Part shown: positions 8,204 through 16,716 of the stretch, piece after piece
Position numbering within the stretch: the first letter of the stretch is position 1
How the letters are laid out: every line of letters starts with the position of its first letter
Assembly: GCA_009774175.1 (NCBI GenBank)
Contig: VSNG01000017.1
Span: 5,572 to 69,571, forward strand
Source of the DNA: Lachnospiraceae bacterium
Lineage (GTDB): Bacteria > Bacillota > Clostridia > Lachnospirales > Lachnospiraceae
Direction: 5' to 3'
DNA length: 64,000 nt
Made by a program: the position numbers and the translations under genes
The notes under the pieces: model-generated
What the model was told of the DNA's origin: nothing
What the model saw: only the letters and a program-made list of their open reading frames with translations
Database searches by the model: none

Positions 8204-8980
8204 TTATATCAATTCATGCTCCAGACAATAGTAATATATCCCATCCTCCGCCACATTCCCGCAAACATCATCCGCTACCGCTTTCAACTGCTCCGACCCA
8301 TTCGCCATCGCCACGCCTGTGCCGACGCTTTGAATCATCTCAATATCATTATTTCCATCCCCAAACGCAATCGCTTCTGATTGATCAAGGTTGTAATATT
8401 CCAGAATTTTCTCAATCGCCTTCCCTTTTCCTCCGTCATCCGGAATTATATCTACCGCTCTGTCCCACCATGCAGTAATTTTCGCGTGCCTGATATCTTT
8501 CATCATATGTTCATACTCCGATTCACGGCACCCCGTCATTACCTGATAAATGTCTTCCTGAAGCACCGCTTCAAAATCATCGGAAACCTCCACTTTGAGC
8601 TTTGCTTTTGCATAGTAATCAATCAAATCCTGATCTGCTCCATTGGCCGCCAGTCTGTCTTTTGTGGCAACGGAAACCGGCCTTCCGATTTCTGTCGCAT
8701 TTTGAATCAGCTGTTTCACATCCTTTGCCGGAATGTGACTGCTAAAAATCGTTCTTTCAGAATCATAACAATAGGAGCCGTTAAAAGTCAAAAAAGCATC
8801 AAATGTAACTTCCCCGAAATCGGGCAGCGTGATTGGCGATCTTCCAGTCGCAAGGCAGAGAATCATTCCCTTATCCTTCAAGCGCACCAGTGTTTCCAGC
8901 ATCCTTTTGGAAATTGTTTTTGCATTCATGTCGATTAAGGTTCCGTCAATATCAAAAAAAGCAATTTTTATCTTATTCAT
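8204..8980 (-). CDS. HAD-IIB (Cof-like) phosphatase
   Basis: A 258-residue haloacid dehalogenase superfamily hydrolase of the Cof type, acting on small phosphorylated metabolites such as sugar phosphates. Motif I is FFDIDGTLIDM near residues 9-19, motif II is CLATGRSP near 42-49, and motif IV is AFGDGNNDIEM near 210-220. The middle holds the IIB cap. AGGAGG lies 6 nt before the ATG at 8980. Length is typical. It borders the A+T-rich RhuM region and has no partner gene that would tell its substrate. Confidence 0.9.
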   Translation of the reverse strand: MNKIKIAFFDIDGTLIDMNAKTISKRMLETLVRLKDKGMILCLATGRSPITLPDFGEVTFDAFLTFNGSYCYDSERTIFSSHIPAKDVKQLIQNATEIGRPVSVATKDRLAANGADQDLIDYYAKAKLKVEVSDDFEAVLQEDIYQVMTGCRESEYEHMMKDIRHAKITAWWDRAVDIIPDDGGKGKAIEKILEYYNLDQSEAIAFGDGNNDIEMIQSVGTGVAMANGSEQLKAVADDVCGNVAEDGIYYYCLEHELI

Positions 8981-9087
8981 TTTCTGCCTCCTGTCGAAGC
9001 TTATTTATGCCGGGGTGGGTTCGGGTTGGATAATAAGCATACAGTCTCAACATATTCACTATTGTCCAAACCTCATCACATATCTTT

Positions 9088-10092
9088 TTATTTCTTATCT
9101 GCCTTTTGTTCCAACATTTTTATTGAGTTCAAATAGTCCTCTTCTACATCACTAATGGTTCTAGCTTTATATTTCTTATATTCATCTGTTGCCTTATTAA
9201 CAGCCTGCTTATGAGAGACACTTCCATTTCCCTGCAATAACTGCTCTCCAGTCATTGTAAGAATACGATCCAAATGTTCTGCCCAATTTTTCATGGTCAT
9301 TGCCTGTTCACGTTCCGCCTGACGTTCCGCAAAATCTAAATACCCTGACACCAGTTGACCCATTGCTCGAAGTTCTTTTTCATCCAAATAATTTTTTGCA
9401 ACAACAGCTTCTTTCAATGTGGGCTGATTTCCAACAAATGTTGTAAGTCCCATAAACTCTTTTTCAGCATCTACCCTTGTGTAAATAACCTCCGCCGCCG
9501 TTTGACCATGAATAGCATAATGAATTTTATTCTGCACTTTTTTGAAAAAGAGAATAGATATTTCCGCTTTGGGATCGTAATCAATGCTAGTAGCGTAAAT
9601 CTCTAGAACTTGCCTGTAAAATACCTTTTCAGAAGCACGAATGTCTCGGATTCTTTCAAGTAATTCTTTAAAGTAACCGCCGCCACCCAGATTTTTCAAT
9701 CGTTCATCATCCAACGCAAAACCTTTTCGCATATATTCTTTCAGTATATTAGTCGCCCAGATCCTGAACTGCGTGCCGCGTTTGGATTTCACACGATAGC
9801 CCACAGAAATAATGACATCCAAATTATAGTAGTCAACTTGATAGGTTTTTCCGTCCGATGCAGTTGTTGCAAAATTTGCAACAACTGATTCTCTCATTAG
9901 TTCTCCTTCAGAAAAAATGTTTTTTATATGTCTTGAAATCGTTGATTTATTCCTTTGGAATAATTCAGCCATCTGGTCAATGGATAACCATACAGTATCT
10001 TCGTCAAAAGTCGTTTCGATTTTTGTCAAACCATCTTGTGTTGTATAAATAATTATATTCGATTTCTGATTCATATTATCCTGATTATTCAC
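9088..10092 (-). CDS. RhuM family protein
   Basis: A 334-residue protein of the RhuM family, named from a Salmonella pathogenicity-island gene. Such genes often sit in restriction-modification and defence loci; the biochemical role is unclear. Recognisable blocks are VWLSIDQMAELFQRNKSTI near 34-52 (a helix-turn-helix-like segment), YNLDVIISVGYRVKSKRGTQ near 88-107 and FRIWATNILKEYMRKGFALD near 108-127. The start codon is GTG at 10092, with AGAGGT 5-6 nt upstream. Base composition is clearly richer in A+T than the flanking genes, in common with the truncated GmrSD-like gene 101 bp upstream, so both probably arrived together. Confidence 0.88.
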   Translation of the reverse strand: MNNQDNMNQKSNIIIYTTQDGLTKIETTFDEDTVWLSIDQMAELFQRNKSTISRHIKNIFSEGELMRESVVANFATTASDGKTYQVDYYNLDVIISVGYRVKSKRGTQFRIWATNILKEYMRKGFALDDERLKNLGGGGYFKELLERIRDIRASEKVFYRQVLEIYATSIDYDPKAEISILFFKKVQNKIHYAIHGQTAAEVIYTRVDAEKEFMGLTTFVGNQPTLKEAVVAKNYLDEKELRAMGQLVSGYLDFAERQAEREQAMTMKNWAEHLDRILTMTGEQLLQGNGSVSHKQAVNKATDEYKKYKARTISDVEEDYLNSIKMLEQKADKK

Positions 10093-10193
10093 TTCGTTAC
10101 CTCTTTTTGATAATTTTTACTTCTTCTCTCAATCATTAATCACTTTTTAGATTTCATGAACCAAGGAACAATAAATGTTTTGAGCAAAAATGA

Positions 10194-12092
10194 TCATCTC
10201 AAATGTTCTTTATACCATTCGATTACAGCTTCCCTATCTGATTCAAAAAATTGCGTAGAAATATAAATATCCGCACCATTAAAATCTAATTTTTTAGTTC
10301 TATATCGCATAAGCGTGGAATTTCCCCTATTATCTGTTCTCTTATTCGCAACTGCCGGATAATCTGTTGCTTTGAATAATCTCTTTGTGTATTCCTTCGT
10401 TTTCAGTTTTTCAACTTCCTCTGCTGTAATCTTCGACTTGTCTATAAGTTCTTCCATTAAATTATAGAATAATTTAGCAACCGGCAACATCCCTTCTTCC
10501 CATGTATTTTCATCATTAATATCAAATGGTACTTCTGAAAGTGAGAAACTAAAATCATCTGTATCCAAATTCATATTTAATAGCAAGTCCTTAATAAACG
10601 AAATGATATTTTTTGAGGACAGATTAGTTTCAAAGAAGATACCACTGTTATCAATTTGTTTCGCTTTACGGAACTTTCTCTCATCATTACTTATGTATGT
10701 TTTATCCGCGCTTGAAATGGAATAATCTTTTGCTGCCAAATCGCCCATCGTTTCTGTATCTAAATCATAGGCAAGGTTCATAAACTTAGTAAGTAGATCA
10801 ACCCAGCTTGATACCTTTGTATACTCGCCGACAAATGCAAAACCATCCGGTTTAGTGTTAGAAACATCTATGTCACTATCAACTCCAAAGCTTAATTCAT
10901 GCGCTTTGTCAACATCAGAATGCATTTCAACATAATTAAATTTTCTAATCAAGATACCAGAAAGCACCTTTGCTCTATTCAGAATTGACGTTTCATTCCA
11001 TTTCTCTGCTGACAAAACTTCTTTATTTAAAATATTTGCTTTTGAGTTTTCACGAATGATATTCTTCTTATCATTAAATGATTTTGTTCCAAGTTCACTA
11101 TTATGTCCCGTAATAGTCAAATTGCCAAGCGTATGTAAGTATATCTCATATACTCTTCCATAATCTTTACCAACTTCTTTTTTCCATACAGCAGCATTTT
11201 CTTTCTGGGGTAAGATATGCTCTATTGTAAGATTGCTAATATCAATATGTTCCTTTGTAGAATTTTCAATTACAGAGAGTACAAACTTACAAATCGGCTT
11301 TTTATATAATGGCTTATGAATAAGTGCCTCTTCAAATTCCTTGTCTGTCGGCATACGGTCATTTGCCCTTAAATCGTTAAGGAAAATCACAATTTTTTCA
11401 TAGTAATGGACATAGTTTCCATCAATAACTCTATCATACATTGATTTCATAAATTTTGATAGATTCTTATTGATTTCACAAGCTGTGATTCTAACAAGAT
11501 ACGTAAGCAAATAATCTAATACTTTACAAAGAGTTTCTTCATCTATAATATTATTCTCATAGTCATTAAAAACTCTGAAAAGAAACGGGAGAATTGTTGT
11601 TTGCTTTATGGTATAAAATGCCTTGAGATAATTTGATATTTCTGAACTATAGTAATGATTTTCTCCTATATAAGCACCATAATATTTTGAAGTTCTTTTT
11701 AATTCTTTCAGTACATCTTCATGGCTCAAATTATTTTCTTCACAATGCTCTTTAAATAAGCGATATGCATTTTTACTATTCACAGATTTGCTTATCTGAG
11801 AATTCAAGAAGTTAATAACAAAATCTCCAAGATTACGATAACCTACATTCTTTTCAATTACAGACCAGTAATTCTCATATAGTTCATCTTGATTGACATC
11901 ATCCATAAGCAGATAATTTCTAATTAAATCCGCTAAACTTAAATCCAATCCCGTTGAATTAATTGACTCAAAAATTTTCTGTGGTTCATCACCTTGAGAT
12001 TTATCAAGAACAATTTCTACCATTTCCAGTTTCTTAATCCCATTAAGAATATCATTCAACTCATATCCCGATGCCACTGTGCTTTCAATCAA
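10194..12092 (-). pseudogene. GmrSD-like restriction protein (DUF262/DUF1524), 5'-truncated
   Basis: The 632-codon frame starts inside the DUF262 (GmrS) domain: the first recognisable block is DEPQKIFESINSTGLDLSLA near residue 35, followed by DLIRNYLLM. The conserved N-terminal part with the DGQQR motif that binds and hydrolyses nucleotide, usually the first 150-200 residues, is missing. The DUF1524 (GmrD) nuclease part is intact, with the HxxP motif in LTIEHILPQ near residue 292, and a long C-terminal extension follows. GmrSD enzymes are type IV restriction systems that cleave modified, for example glucosylated, phage DNA. Only a TTG start at 12092 is available and no ribosome site fits it, so the gene is probably inactive. 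The deletion joint lies next to a short well-initiated reading frame (12097-12144). Confidence 0.8.
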
Positions 12093-12096
12093 ATTT

Positions 12097-12144
12097 TTAA
12101 ATGTAATGTAAATCTGAAAACAACCAAACTTTATAAGGTTGCAT
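12097..12144 (-). pseudogene. 15-codon 5' stub, possibly of a metallophosphoesterase gene
   Basis: A strong ribosome site (GGAGGAGA, 7-8 nt spacing) precedes ATG at 12144, and the frame reads MQPYKVWLFSDLHYI then stops. The segment VWLFSDLH is how calcineurin-like phosphoesterases begin (the D-x-H metal motif). The downstream sequence is the headless GmrSD frame, so this looks like the joint of a deletion that removed the rest of one gene and the 5' part of the next. The call rests on a very short match. Confidence 0.35.
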
Positions 12145-12210
12145 AATCTTATCTCCTCCTTTATCCTTAAAAATAACTACACCTACCAAGAACAAACTAA
12201 CGAAAAGCAA

Positions 12211-13644
12211 TCAAATCATCTTAAAATGCCTTAACGCATCTTCAATCAATAGTTCTTTCTCTAGCGAACATTTCGGCTGTCTGGACTTTTCCGATTTCGG
12301 CAGGTTATAATTTGCCCTCTCAATAATACCGCATTTTTGTTTTACCTGTGCGATATACAAGCTACTGACTTTCAATCCCGTATGCTCCAACACATAATCC
12401 TTAATTTCCTCATATGTTGCTTTGCTCTCCGCCGCAGTCAAATCCATCTCGCTCATTTCCAATTCCACTTCTATATTCTGTTTTGTATGAAGTTTTGAAA
12501 GCAACACGATACTTTCTATCCCCTCCGTAAACGGAAACATATCGACCGGCGTCGCCTCCTCCATCCGATATCCACTGTTTTTCGTCAGATACTGCAAATC
12601 CCTCGCAAGCGTTTCCGGCTCGCAGGAAATATAAACGATCCGCTTCGGGCTGATTCGGATAAGCGCATCAAGAAATTCCTTCTTACTGCCGCTTCTGGGC
12701 GGATCCATGAACACCACGTCGACTTTCTCTCCCGCTTCCGCCATCTGGGTCAGAAATCTGCCCGCATCATTCTGGTAAAAATCAACGTTTTTGGCGCCGT
12801 TGCTCTTCGCGTTGACAACAGCGTCCCGCACCGCGTCCTTATTTAATTCCACGCCAATCACTTTTTTCGCCCGCTCCGCCACAGACAGGCCAATGGTTCC
12901 GATCCCGCAGTAAGCGTCCACCACCGTCTCTTTGCCCGTAAGCTTCGCATACTGCGCGGCCTTCCGATACAGCGTCTCAGTCTGCACGGCATTCACCTGA
13001 TAAAAGGATTTGGCGGATATTTTAAACCGCTTCCCACACAAAACGTCCTCAATATATCCCTTACCGTATATAACCTGTTCCCTGTCCCCCAGCACCATGC
13101 TTGTCTTTTTGTTATTTACATTGATCAAAATGGTGGTAATTTCCGGGTGCAGTTTACATAACTCTCTTATAAAATTCTTTTTGGACGGAAGAATCGGCGA
13201 CCCCAGAACAAGAACCACCATAATTTCTCCCGTGGCATGTCCCACACGGACAAGCACATGACGCAGCAGACCATAGCCGCTGTCCTCGTCATAAGCCTTA
13301 ATCTTAAAGGATTTTGCCAGCTCACGAACGCTTCCTATGATTTCCCCTGCCTTTCCATTTTCCAAAAGGCAGCCCTCCACAGCCACAACTCTGTGACTCT
13401 TCTCCTGATAGATTCCCGATACAACGCCCTTTCCTTTTTGAAAGGCAAAGACCGCATGCACTTTATTACGATAGTGGGCAGGCTCCTCCATACCGATAAT
13501 GGATTTCACCCTGCCATACTCCTTTAGCAGGTTTTCCACCCGCTCCTGTTTTATTTTCAGCTGTTTTTTATAGGGGGTATCCGTATAGCGGCATCCTCCG
13601 CATTTTCCCGCCACCGGACATACACCCGTTTTCTTTTTCTCCAT
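12211..13644 (-). CDS. rlmD: 23S rRNA (uracil-C5)-methyltransferase, RlmD/RumA type
   Basis: A 477-residue SAM-dependent enzyme that methylates uracil in 23S rRNA (the exact position is inferred from family). The N-terminal cysteine cluster CPVAGKCGGC (residues 9-18) should hold a 4Fe-4S cluster. SAM-site motifs are VVDAYCGIGTIGLSVAE near 230-246, the catalytic core is VFMDPPRSGSKKEF near 308-321, and the catalytic cysteine lies in YISCEPETLARDL near 337-349. After the usual end there is an extra domain of about 85 residues (LTAAESKATYEEIKDYVLEH onward) often found fused to clostridial members. ATG at 13644 follows AAAGG. Single gene. Confidence 0.9.
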   Translation of the reverse strand: MEKKKTGVCPVAGKCGGCRYTDTPYKKQLKIKQERVENLLKEYGRVKSIIGMEEPAHYRNKVHAVFAFQKGKGVVSGIYQEKSHRVVAVEGCLLENGKAGEIIGSVRELAKSFKIKAYDEDSGYGLLRHVLVRVGHATGEIMVVLVLGSPILPSKKNFIRELCKLHPEITTILINVNNKKTSMVLGDREQVIYGKGYIEDVLCGKRFKISAKSFYQVNAVQTETLYRKAAQYAKLTGKETVVDAYCGIGTIGLSVAERAKKVIGVELNKDAVRDAVVNAKSNGAKNVDFYQNDAGRFLTQMAEAGEKVDVVFMDPPRSGSKKEFLDALIRISPKRIVYISCEPETLARDLQYLTKNSGYRMEEATPVDMFPFTEGIESIVLLSKLHTKQNIEVELEMSEMDLTAAESKATYEEIKDYVLEHTGLKVSSLYIAQVKQKCGIIERANYNLPKSEKSRQPKCSLEKELLIEDALRHFKMI

Positions 13645-13702
13645 TTATATTATTACCTTTCCGACTCCGTTTCCTCTGCCTTCCTGCTCCGCTTATGCGC
13701 GA

Positions 13703-13732
13703 AAAAACCCTGAGAAGCTTCTCAGGGTTTTT
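13703..13732 (-). terminator. Perfect palindromic terminator
   Basis: A 30-bp perfect palindrome, AAAAACCCTGAGAAG and its exact complement (13703-13732), gives a U run on either strand. It lies 41 nt after the stop of the 91-residue gene (13774) and 58 nt before the rlmD start, so it should end the upstream transcript. Confidence 0.88.
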
Positions 13733-13773
13733 CTAACATATTCCATCTGTTTTCAACAACTCTTCCATACCCT

Positions 13774-14049
13774 CTATGCGGACGCGATCTGCACGCTCTC
13801 TATCCCCTCCGCCAAATCTCTGGCAAGGGTCGTGTCCGCCTCGTTAATATGTATGGTAAACACCTGTTTCTGTCTTCCTGCGCTACCCAAAAAACGCTCC
13901 CAGAAGCTCTTCTCCTGCCACTCCACAAAAAAGGAAATCCGATTAGAGACAAAAAGTTTCTCCAACTGATCCTTGCTCTCCGCATTATACACCTTGCAAA
14001 AAGATATTTCATGATTAAAAAACAGCGCGTTAAAATTTAATGCCGCCAT
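13774..14049 (-). CDS. Hypothetical protein, 91 aa
   Basis: A small protein without signal peptide or membrane segments and with a mixed alpha/beta pattern. FCKVYNAESKDQLEKLFVSN and RISFFVEWQE suggest a ferredoxin-like fold of the kind seen in small putative signalling proteins, but I do not recognise the family. GGAGG lies 7 nt before the ATG at 14049 and a strong terminator follows, so it is a genuine single-gene unit. Confidence 0.65.
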   Translation of the reverse strand: MAALNFNALFFNHEISFCKVYNAESKDQLEKLFVSNRISFFVEWQEKSFWERFLGSAGRQKQVFTIHINEADTTLARDLAEGIESVQIASA

Positions 14050-14200
14050 ATCGCTACCTCCAAGCCCCTCATTCTCTTACGCCGCGATCAGCTTTATGTC
14101 AACTCATTTTTTACATTATAAACTGTTTTTCTGCCAAATTGCAAGATTTTTCTACATTTTCCACAATATAACCAAATATTTATGTAAATCTTGTGTAAAA

Positions 14201-14503
14201 TTACGCCTCCGTCCACGGTTTATGCAGATTTTCCAGCCAGTATTCCTTTCTCGTCTCATACTGTTCGTTGATCCAGTCCGCCGCCTGCTCCACACCCTCC
14301 TGCGTCAGAGGCACCTCCGTCATGCTCTGCATCTGTTCCGGCGTGTGGTAAAGGCCCAGAGGCTCCGGCCATACCGTGACCTTGATTACGTCCTCCTCGC
14401 CGCTCTGAACCCGCCCAAGCATGTAACGCATTCCGTCCATACTGCCGGAGTACTCTTCTTTTTTTATATAATTAAGGGGATGAAAGGTTTCCTTATCCAG
14501 CAT
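14201..14503 (-). CDS. Hypothetical protein, 100 aa
   Basis: A small acidic, tryptophan-rich soluble protein (MLDKETFHPLNYIKKEEYSG at the N-terminus, IKVTVWPEPLGLYHTPEQMQ in the middle, EYWLENLHKPWTEA at the end). No catalytic motif or membrane segment is seen. AGGAG lies about 10 nt before the ATG at 14503. I do not recognise a named family. The 150 bp downstream (14050-14200) are A+T rich and hold nothing obvious except single-mismatch versions of the GTTTACATAA motif. Confidence 0.6.
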   Translation of the reverse strand: MLDKETFHPLNYIKKEEYSGSMDGMRYMLGRVQSGEEDVIKVTVWPEPLGLYHTPEQMQSMTEVPLTQEGVEQAADWINEQYETRKEYWLENLHKPWTEA

Positions 14504-14563
14504 CTGTCCTGCTCCTGTCCAATCCTATTGTAAGGGATTGTTTGCAAATATGCAACCTGCAAA

Positions 14564-16501
14564 CTAATCCCGCTCCGGAATCCAGACACGCATCTGATTC
14601 AGTCCTCGGTTGCCCCAGGTATAGTAAGGAACCAGCGTCAGCTGACAGGACTGCGCTTCCTGTCTTTCAAAGCTGTAAAGCTCCTCATTCACCGTCTCCC
14701 GATATCCCTGCGCATACAGCTTTTGAATCCCGAACAGCTCATCCGGCATATATTCACTGACCGTCACCTTCCCATCCCTTTTCAGGCTCAGGGAAAGAAT
14801 GTCGTTTTCGTTATCCACGCCTTCCACACAGTAAATTAACGGTCCGCGCTGTAATGCCGCCCTGCCTGTATTTTCAGAAACGCGATTGCTGGTATACACA
14901 CGCCTTACCGCCATGTCAAACTCCACCGTGATCACATCCTCCGCTGTATACCTGCCTTTCAGATACGCATATCCGTCACGGATTTCACAATCTGCGTCCT
15001 TTCCGTTCAGACAGATTTTCGTCTCTCTGCTCCATGCCGGCATACGAATGGCAAGCGGTACCTCCATACTTGCTTTTCCTTCCGTCGGTACAAAGCGATA
15101 CTCTACCGTGTTATCATACGGAAATCCTGTTTGTAAAATCAACTTCCCGCCAAAGCGGTCGCTTACGTCAAGCGTTCCCGCTATAAAAAGATTGGAAAAC
15201 AGCGCTCCCGGTATAATATGCCATGCGTACTCCGCCACAGAGCCTAAAAGCCTCGCCACATTGGGCGGACAGCAGGCGCAGGCAAACCACTTGGGTCTGA
15301 CCGGCAGCGCGTGTTTATGGGTCTGCGCCTCCCCGGAAATCCCCGGCAGCGCTTCTAACGGATTCACATAGAAAAATTTCGTCCCGTCAAGCTGCATTCC
15401 TGCAAGCACACAGTTATACAGGGCCCGCTCCATCACGTCCGCATACCTGCCGTTTCTCTCAAGATACAGCATTTTATTGGAAAAAAAGATCAGTCCGATC
15501 GCTGCACAGGTCTCTCCGTATGCCGTATCGTTTGGCAGATGGTCGTCCTTCGTAAAGGCCTCCCCTTCGTAAGCGGAACCGATGGCTCCCGTCACATACA
15601 TTCTGTGCCTGGTGATATTGTTCCAAAGAGTCTTACAGACGTCTGCAAGCTCCGTATCTCCCGTCTCCATGGCCGCGTCCGCCATGCCCGTATAAAGATA
15701 CACCGCACGCACTGCATGTCCCACTGCCTTGTCCTGCCGGCGCACCGGCGCATGATACTGCGCGTACTCCTTATCATCAGGATCATTCCCCCAGACACGC
15801 CATGGATTCTTCTCCTTTTCCTTCTTATAATAATCGGAGTCCACGCCGCGCACATTGATAAAATGCATTGCCAGCTCTTTATACTTCTCTTCCTTCGTAC
15901 TGCGGTACAGGCGCATCAAAGCAAGCTCGATCTCAGGATGACCGGGATACCCCTCCGCACCCTCTTCGATAAAATGGCGGTAAATATGATCGGCCATATC
16001 GCACATGATCTCCAAAAGCCGGCCTTTACCCGTACATTCCGCATAAGCTACCGCCGCCTCAATCATGTGCCCCGCGCAGTAAAGCTCATGCGCTTCGTGA
16101 AGGTTCGTCCACCGTTTCTTCGGCTCCTTCACGGTAAAATAAGTGTTAAGATAGCCGTCCTTCTGCTGCGCCTCTCCGATCAAATCTATGATCTCGTCAC
16201 ACCGTTTTTCAAGCGCTTCATCGGGATTCTGCGCCAGGGAATAAGCCGCCCCCTCCAGCCATTTCGCCACGTCGCTGTCCTGAAACACCATACCGTAAAA
16301 CTCACCGTCACATTTTCCGGTTTTCAGTTTTTTCGCGGCCATGCGGAAATTTTCGATACAATGGCTTTTCTCCGCCCCCTCGATCTGATCGTTTAAAGCC
16401 CGTTCCTGATAGGGAAGCACCACATCCTTCACCAGCTTTTCGTATCTGCCAAAAAAGCCTTCGCCCACTGTAAAATCTTTAACCAGTTTTAAATCGCTCA
16501 T
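14564..16501 (-). CDS. Glycoside hydrolase family 127, beta-L-arabinofuranosidase
   Basis: A 645-residue cytoplasmic enzyme of GH127, which releases beta-L-arabinofuranose from plant glycans or hydroxyproline-linked arabinans. Known GH127 catalytic features are present: YGETCAAIG (glutamate and a zinc-binding cysteine) and the adjacent cysteine pair in FACACCPPNVARLLG, which in the family contains the nucleophile and a zinc ligand. The start is the ATG at 16501 after GGAGGAGG; the open frame runs 190 nt further upstream only because it reads through the terminator and tRNA-Pro gene. No signal peptide, so the substrate must be imported. It stands alone, without a transporter or regulator next to it. 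Confidence 0.92.
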   Translation of the reverse strand: MSDLKLVKDFTVGEGFFGRYEKLVKDVVLPYQERALNDQIEGAEKSHCIENFRMAAKKLKTGKCDGEFYGMVFQDSDVAKWLEGAAYSLAQNPDEALEKRCDEIIDLIGEAQQKDGYLNTYFTVKEPKKRWTNLHEAHELYCAGHMIEAAVAYAECTGKGRLLEIMCDMADHIYRHFIEEGAEGYPGHPEIELALMRLYRSTKEEKYKELAMHFINVRGVDSDYYKKEKEKNPWRVWGNDPDDKEYAQYHAPVRRQDKAVGHAVRAVYLYTGMADAAMETGDTELADVCKTLWNNITRHRMYVTGAIGSAYEGEAFTKDDHLPNDTAYGETCAAIGLIFFSNKMLYLERNGRYADVMERALYNCVLAGMQLDGTKFFYVNPLEALPGISGEAQTHKHALPVRPKWFACACCPPNVARLLGSVAEYAWHIIPGALFSNLFIAGTLDVSDRFGGKLILQTGFPYDNTVEYRFVPTEGKASMEVPLAIRMPAWSRETKICLNGKDADCEIRDGYAYLKGRYTAEDVITVEFDMAVRRVYTSNRVSENTGRAALQRGPLIYCVEGVDNENDILSLSLKRDGKVTVSEYMPDELFGIQKLYAQGYRETVNEELYSFERQEAQSCQLTLVPYYTWGNRGLNQMRVWIPERD

Positions 16502-16531
16502 ATCATACCTCCTCCTTGCTCCCCGGCAAAT

Positions 16532-16572
16532 AAAAAACCCCGGCAACCACTTCTGCCGTGATTGCTGAGGTT
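16532..16572 (-). terminator. Terminator after tRNA-Pro
   Basis: A stem of about 15 bp with one mismatch (AACCTCAGCAATCAC against GTGGTTGCCGGGGTT on the minus strand, 7-base loop) is followed by six T. It lies just after the tRNA 3' end and before the GH127 gene. Confidence 0.85.
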
Positions 16573-16578
16573 CTCTTA

Positions 16579-16651
16579 TCGGAGTGACAAGACTTGAACT
16601 TGCGGCCTCTACTTCCCTAAAGTAGCGCTCTACCACCTGAGCCACACCCCG
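16579..16651 (-). tRNA. tRNA-Pro, anticodon AGG
   Basis: 73 nt fold into a full cloverleaf. The acceptor CGGGGTG/CACTCCG has one G-T pair, the D stem is GCTC/GAGC, the anticodon stem CTACT/AGTAG is perfect with loop TTAGGGA, the T arm is GCAAG/CTTGT with loop TTCAAGT, and the discriminator is A. The anticodon at loop positions 34-36 is AGG, which reads proline CCU. A34 is unusual for bacterial proline tRNAs (UGG, GGG and CGG are the common ones) and would be expected to need deamination to inosine. CCA is not encoded. It has its own promoter and terminator. Confidence 0.92.
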
Positions 16652-16664
16652 AAAAACAAATACT

Positions 16665-16693
16665 ATTATAACCAATTCATTCCAGAAATGCAA
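16665..16693 (-). promoter_or_regulatory. Promoter of tRNA-Pro
   Basis: On the minus strand TTGCAT (16688-16693), a 17-nt spacer and TATAAT (16665-16670) form a near-consensus sigma-A promoter 13 nt upstream of the tRNA 5' end. Confidence 0.85.
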
Positions 16694-16716
16694 GCCTTAT
16701 TGCAAAACTTTTTTGA

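Noticed and set aside
16502..16693. N-terminal extension of the GH127 frame
   Set aside because: The extension translates a terminator and the tRNA-Pro gene; a strong ribosome site precedes the ATG at 16501.
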